Of a stretch of DNA of 64,000 nucleotides, positions 60,507-64,000 are shown one piece after another (within the stretch, counting starts at the first letter, position 1; every line of letters begins with the position of its first letter). The stretch spans positions 3,534,001-3,598,000 of the forward strand of contig NZ_CP188258.1 of the NCBI RefSeq assembly GCF_049994905.1. Direction: 5' to 3'. The DNA is from Diaminobutyricibacter sp049994905. Its GTDB lineage: Bacteria; Actinomycetota; Actinomycetes; Actinomycetales; Microbacteriaceae. The translations under genes were made by a program, and so were the position numbers. The notes below the pieces were generated by a model, which did no database searches, had not been told where the DNA came from, and saw only the letters and a list, made by a program, of their open reading frames with translations.

Positions 60507-61746
60507 GGGTTATAGGCCAAAACGTGTGGATGGGATCTTGATCTGGCCGCGTGATTCCGGGCTGAAACAGAGGTTGTTATACCCGGGCATGCTTAGTCGT
60601 GCTGAGTCCGAGCAATACGACGTCTTGTCTGGTATGCGCTGCGACGCTGGTAAAGAACGGGAAGACCGCGGCGGGAACTCAGCGGTGGCGCTGCCCGGAC
60701 TGCGGTGCCTCCAGTGTCCGACGCCGTGAGGATGTCACCCGCCGGCATCAGCTGGTCGAGTTCCTGACTTGGCTGCTCGGCAAAGACTCCCAGGCCGAAG
60801 CCGACCACCACGCGTCCGCGCGGACCTTCCGTCGCTCGGTCGCCTGGTGCTGGGACGTCCAGCCGCGGCTGGGACCGGTGACCACGACCCACCATCAGGT
60901 CCTCGTCGACGGGGTCTGGGTCGGCTCCTGGTGCTTGCTGATCGCGGTCACCGAACGCCTCGAGGTGCTGGCCTGGCAGTGGTGCGCCCGGGAATCGACC
61001 GCCGCCTGGAACGCCTTGTTCGAGCGCATCCCGGCACCGGCGGTGATCGTCTGCGACGGCGGCACCGGCATCGTCTCCGCCCTCCGGCAGAGCTGGCCGG
61101 AAACCCGGATGCAACGCTGCCTGTTCCACGTCCAGATGAACATCCGCCAGCACCTGACCCTGAACCCCCGCACCGACGCCGGACGACGCCTCCTCGGCCT
61201 GTCCCGGGCTCTCTCCACCGTCCGCACCGTCGAGGACGCGATCCAGTGGCAGATGAACCTCGACACCTGGTGGCGAGCCCACGGCCACCTCACGAAGGAG
61301 CGCACGATCCGGGACGGCCGGTTCTGGTTCACCCACGACCGGCTCCGCAAAGCCTGGCTACTAATGCGCAAACTGACCCGCGATGACGTCCTCTTCACCT
61401 ATTTGGATTACGGCAACGCCCGCACCACATCCCCGCTGGAAGGCGGCATCAACAACGGCATCCGGCATGTCCTTCGCGCGCACCGCGGCATGAGCGAAGC
61501 ACACATGAAACGCGCCGCGGAATGGTTCCTCACCCTGCACGAGATCCCCCTCCAGGACGCCCACCAACTCATCACAACAGCGCCGGAACCCGAACCAGAG
61601 CCCGAGGAACCCGACACCGACGACACAGACACGCCAGCCCTTTACGACAGCGGCCTCACAGCCGACGAAGGACTCTGGACCCGCTCAGGCTGGGCCGGCC
61701 GCAGCTGACACGCCCAAGCCCATCCACACGTTTTGGCCTATAAGCC
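60507..61746 (+). mobile_element. IS1249-like insertion sequence
   Basis: The ends are inverted repeats of 28 bp (GGGTTATAGGCC... at the left, GGCTTATAGGCC... on the complement of the right end) differing at one base. They are flanked by the 8-bp duplication CAAAATGT (60499-60506 and 61747-61754). The length is 1240 bp. It landed in the element-end repeat between the integrase fragment and the tRNA. Confidence 0.9.
60599..61708 (+). CDS. IS1249-type (IS256-superfamily) transposase
   Basis: This 369-residue protein has a zinc-ribbon N-terminus (CLVCAATLVKNGKTAAGTQR, then WRCPDCGASSVRR) as in IS1249. The DDE blocks are VLVDGVWVGSWCLLIAV, VIVCDGGTGIVSALRQSWPE and TSPLEGGINNGIRHVLRAHR. The acidic tail is Glu/Pro/Asp-rich. 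It appears intact and starts at GTG 60599. Confidence 0.85.
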   Translation: MLSPSNTTSCLVCAATLVKNGKTAAGTQRWRCPDCGASSVRRREDVTRRHQLVEFLTWLLGKDSQAEADHHASARTFRRSVAWCWDVQPRLGPVTTTHHQVLVDGVWVGSWCLLIAVTERLEVLAWQWCARESTAAWNALFERIPAPAVIVCDGGTGIVSALRQSWPETRMQRCLFHVQMNIRQHLTLNPRTDAGRRLLGLSRALSTVRTVEDAIQWQMNLDTWWRAHGHLTKERTIRDGRFWFTHDRLRKAWLLMRKLTRDDVLFTYLDYGNARTTSPLEGGINNGIRHVLRAHRGMSEAHMKRAAEWFLTLHEIPLQDAHQLITTAPEPEPEPEEPDTDDTDTPALYDSGLTADEGLWTRSGWAGRS

Positions 61747-61783
61747 CAAAATGTAGTCAAACGGCTTTCCGCGGACATGAGAT

Positions 61784-61823
61784 AAGCCCCGGATCCCTGT
61801 GTTTTCAAGGGATTCCGGGGCTT
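61784..61823 (-). terminator. Terminator of the tRNA-Ser gene
   Basis: AAGCCCCGGATCCCT (61784-61798) pairs with AGGGATTCCGGGGCTT (61808-61823), a 15-bp stem with one bulged T. It lies directly after the 3' end of the minus-strand tRNA. Confidence 0.85.
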
Positions 61824-61828
61824 TCAAA

Positions 61829-61921
61829 TGGCGGTACCGGTGGGATTTGAACCCACGGTGGGCTTTCACCCACACAACTTTTCGAGAGTTGCACCTTCGG
61901 CCGCTCGGACACGGTACCGCC
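61829..61921 (-). tRNA. tRNA-Ser (anticodon CGA)
   Basis: The minus strand folds as a long-variable-arm tRNA. The acceptor is GGCGGTA/TACCGCC, the anticodon arm CAACT-CTCGAAA-AGTTG gives CGA, the variable arm is GTGGGTGAAAGCCCAC, and the T-arm is GTGGGTTCAAATCCCAC. The discriminator is A and CCA is not encoded. Serine tRNA genes are frequent integration targets, and element remnants abut its 3' end. Confidence 0.95.
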
Positions 61922-62022
61922 GACTACTGTACGCGAACAGGGACGTTTCACGCCAATTCAGAGGCCGTGCGTTCTCTGTGGACAACCGTTCCGACCGGCA
62001 AGGGCAGCGGTACAGTTTTCTG

Positions 62023-62808
62023 ATGGGGACGAAAGCAACGTGGGCGATGGTCGGGGCGGGCATATCGACCGCGACCGTCGCCATTCTCAGCTGGCTCGGC
62101 TTGCGCTGGGCCAACACACGTCTCGAACGCAATCGGGTCGTCGTGAGCGAAACGCTGCCCGTGCATTCCCAGTGGTGGCGCGATCATGCCAAGAGGGAGG
62201 GCGAACTGCTCTATGTCGCTCTGGGCGACAGCGCGGCCCAGGGCATCGGCGCCAGCGTTCCGCACAACAGCTACGTCGGTCTCATCGCAAACCACGTGCG
62301 TGAGGTCACCGGGCGGTCGGTGCGCGTAGTCAACCTGAGCGTCTCCGGCGCGACCGTGGCCACGGCTGCAGCAGAGCAGCTCCCCCGGTTCCGCACGTTC
62401 ACGCCCGACCTCGTCACGGTCGCGATCGGAGCCAACAACATCTCAGCGTTCGATCCGACGGCTTTCGAGGAGGGCATCCGCGCAGTGTTCGATGCGCTCC
62501 CGCCCGATGCGATCGTGGCCGACGTGCCCTGCTTCTACCTGCCCCACAACGAACGCAAGGTGGCGGTTGCGAACCGCATACTCCGTGAGGCCGCCGCGGA
62601 GCGCGACCTCACGGTCGCCCCGCTGCACGAGACGATGAAGCGGCAGGGAGTGAAGGGCATGCTCACTCAGTTCGCCAACGACATGTTCCACCCGAACGAT
62701 CACGGTTACCGGGTGTGGGCGTCCGCCTTCCTGCCGACGGTGACGGCACGGATGCTGGAGAAATACCCCGACGCGGCCGACGATCCCGTCGACGCGGCGA
62801 CCCCCTAA
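62023..62808 (+). CDS. SGNH-family esterase/lipase
   Basis: From ATG 62023 the protein is 261 residues: an N-terminal hydrophobic anchor (MVGAGISTATVAILSWLGL), block I ALGDSAAQGIGAS with the catalytic Ser, block III TVAIGANNISAF, and block V DMFHPNDHGYRVW with Asp and His. It is a membrane-anchored GDSL-like hydrolase. TACAGT at 62011-62016 may be a -10 element 6 nt before the ATG. Its stop overlaps that of the convergent hydrolase. Confidence 0.85.
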   Translation: MGTKATWAMVGAGISTATVAILSWLGLRWANTRLERNRVVVSETLPVHSQWWRDHAKREGELLYVALGDSAAQGIGASVPHNSYVGLIANHVREVTGRSVRVVNLSVSGATVATAAAEQLPRFRTFTPDLVTVAIGANNISAFDPTAFEEGIRAVFDALPPDAIVADVPCFYLPHNERKVAVANRILREAAAERDLTVAPLHETMKRQGVKGMLTQFANDMFHPNDHGYRVWASAFLPTVTARMLEKYPDAADDPVDAATP

Positions 62809-63731
62809 CTCCTGAGAATCGCACCCGGTGCGAGGTGCGACAGCACGCGGCCCCAGGCCGGGATGATCACCAGATGCCCTCGCTGCGGGAACATCTCGAC
62901 GCGGGCATCGGCAAGGGCGCGCTGGTACCAAGTGGCGTGCGCGTTGCCGGCGATCGCATCCGCCTGCCCGTTCACGATCAGGGTCTTCGCCTCTACCGAC
63001 CCGACGTCGAACCCCCACGGGCGCGCTGTATAGCTGAGGATGTCTGCGGCGAGACCCCGCGTGCCCTGCGCGACGGCATCGCGCATCATCAACTCCAGCC
63101 GATCGCGCGCGCCGGGCAACTCCAGAACCGCGTCGTCAATCTCGGATGCGCCGACCGCGTCCAGCGGAACCCGACCATCCGGAGGCGCCTGAAGTACCGG
63201 ACCGAGCTGGCCTTCGAGCATCTCGCTGAGCTGGGCGATGGCATCGTCGGGGCCGTGTTTGCCCAGCTCATCTGACATCGCTGCAAGCTCCGGCGGGATC
63301 CACGGCACGAACTCGTTCGGCGCGGGGGTCGCGACGATCGCGACCCGATCGACGAGCTCCGGATGCCGTGCTGCGACCGCGAGCGCAACCCGCCCGCCCG
63401 CGGACCAGCCCGCAATCCCGACCTCGGCCGGCCGCAGTCCGACCGAGACCTCATCGAGTCGCAGAACGCGAAGGTACTCGGCGATGTCGTCCGCATACCG
63501 GGCGATGCTCGGCCAGTGTCCGGCAGGAAGCGGATCGGATGCGCCATAGCCGGGTCGATCGAGCGCCACGATGTGCACGTCGCGGGTGTTCGTGACGAGC
63601 GGATCGGGGTCGAACACGGACGAGCCGGGCGCGGAGTGGCAGAAGACGATGAGGCGATCGGCATCGGGGTCGCCGAGACTCGTGACGCCTACCCTGCGAC
63701 CCGACGCCAGCGTGAATGAGAGGTTGGCCAT
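62805..63731 (-). CDS. Alpha/beta-fold hydrolase
   Basis: ATG 63731 gives 308 residues (an ATG three codons upstream is possible). LIVFCHSAPGSSVFDP is the oxyanion region, VGIAGWSAGGRVALAVAA the nucleophile Ser elbow, NGQADAIAG the acid and FPQRGHLVII the His. It is a general esterase/epoxide-hydrolase-like protein with unknown substrate. Longer upstream frames are not supported. Confidence 0.8.
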   Translation of the reverse strand: MANLSFTLASGRRVGVTSLGDPDADRLIVFCHSAPGSSVFDPDPLVTNTRDVHIVALDRPGYGASDPLPAGHWPSIARYADDIAEYLRVLRLDEVSVGLRPAEVGIAGWSAGGRVALAVAARHPELVDRVAIVATPAPNEFVPWIPPELAAMSDELGKHGPDDAIAQLSEMLEGQLGPVLQAPPDGRVPLDAVGASEIDDAVLELPGARDRLELMMRDAVAQGTRGLAADILSYTARPWGFDVGSVEAKTLIVNGQADAIAGNAHATWYQRALADARVEMFPQRGHLVIIPAWGRVLSHLAPGAILRS

Positions 63732-63876
63732 GCGGATCATTGTCCGCCGAACCGGCGACAGTGGAAGGGAATTGTCCACAGTCTCGCTTTCGGCGGTGAC
63801 TGTGCACAGCAACGGCGTCGCGCCACCCCGATGACGGTGGTCGCGCATACAGTGGTGAACGACCGAGGAGGCGCGC

Positions 63877-64000
63877 GTGGCGAAAGCCCAACTCAACTAC
63901 CGCTGCACCGAATGCGGCTGGACGACGGCGAAATGGGCCGGCCGCTGCAGCGAATGCCAGGAGTGGGGCACGGTCGTGGAGGCAGCCGCAGAGACCGGCA
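63877..64000 (+). CDS. radA: DNA repair protein RadA (5' part)
   Basis: GTG 63877 with GAGGAGG 5 nt upstream opens AKAQLNYRCTECGWTTAKWA-GRCSECQEWGTVVE. The four cysteines (CxxC...CxxC) and the Trp-Ala-Gly-Arg-Cys block are the RadA/Sms zinc finger. RadA is a RecA-like helicase for branch migration in recombination. It runs off the window. Confidence 0.9.
   Translation, partial: MAKAQLNYRCTECGWTTAKWAGRCSECQEWGTVVEAAAETG

Noticed and set aside
1..64000. CRISPR array
   Set aside because: No series of regularly spaced identical 20-40 bp repeats was seen, and no cas genes are present. The repeats found are a pair of 324-bp copies, IS ends and short operators.

Overview
The window is high-GC actinobacterial chromosome. 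The protein styles, frequent GTG starts, short ATGA/TGATG gene overlaps, a tRNA-Ser(CGA) and a radA start suggest a Microbacteriaceae-like soil or plant-associated organism. That placement is inference; there is no rRNA or other taxonomic marker here. Almost all DNA is coding, but two stretches (about 25.9-35.7 kb and 54.1-61.8 kb) are mosaics of mobile-element debris and broken genes.

Region by region: 0.0-3.9 kb is a molybdenum-enzyme block on the minus strand (35-residue membrane peptide, fdhD, FdhF/YdeP-type molybdopterin oxidoreductase, mobA running off the edge). 4-13.8 kb holds housekeeping and stress genes (PAP2 phosphatase, Smr, MFS, cupin + hydrolase, SRPBCC + methyltransferase, YjbR, ArfB) and a large secreted YVTN-propeller/phosphoesterase. 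13.9-23.9 kb is a plant-polysaccharide region: a dead GH43 xylosidase, a multidomain GH43, a GH3, a GPH-type sugar transporter, and a divergent LacI regulator that looks leaderless.

25.9-35.7 kb is an accessory island. A 324-bp direct repeat made of terpene-cyclase coding sequence brackets a YhcG-type nuclease, an accessory CCA-adding-like nucleotidyltransferase with an HD domain, an RlaP-type nucleotidyltransferase and integrase/antitoxin remnants. The intact second repeat copy lies inside a two-gene terpenoid locus (squalene-cyclase-like protein plus class I isoprenoid-synthase-like protein) beside a trypsin-like protease. A Doc toxin with a small antitoxin and a broken PEBP gene follow.

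36-54 kb: a CDGSH protein overlaps a haem-oxygenase-like diiron enzyme, divergent from a YbdK-type carboxylate-amine ligase. Next come small envelope proteins and a ROK-regulated eight-gene catabolic locus (transporter, esterase, PPOX-fold protein, HpcH/HpaI aldolase, PDC-lactonase-like amidohydrolase, EPTP propeller, unknown protein). A MarR-controlled group (frameshifted isochorismatase, MBL hydrolase, SDR, MarR) shares a TTGCGTnCGCAAGCA operator. A TetR/DHA2 efflux pair and another isochorismatase end this part.

54.1-61.8 kb is an insertion-sequence scrapyard: an IS110 element cut by an IS256-family element with a clean 8-bp target duplication, two IS481-like 3' fragments, an integrase 3' end, and an IS1249-like element with an 8-bp target duplication. 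It also holds a secreted SnoaL-like gene with its TetR. It ends at the tRNA-Ser gene and its terminator. 62-64 kb returns to conserved chromosome (SGNH hydrolase, alpha/beta hydrolase, radA). The strongest candidates for something undescribed are the terpenoid pair, the RNA-repair-like nucleotidyltransferase pair, the ROK catabolic locus and the CDGSH/diiron/ligase locus.
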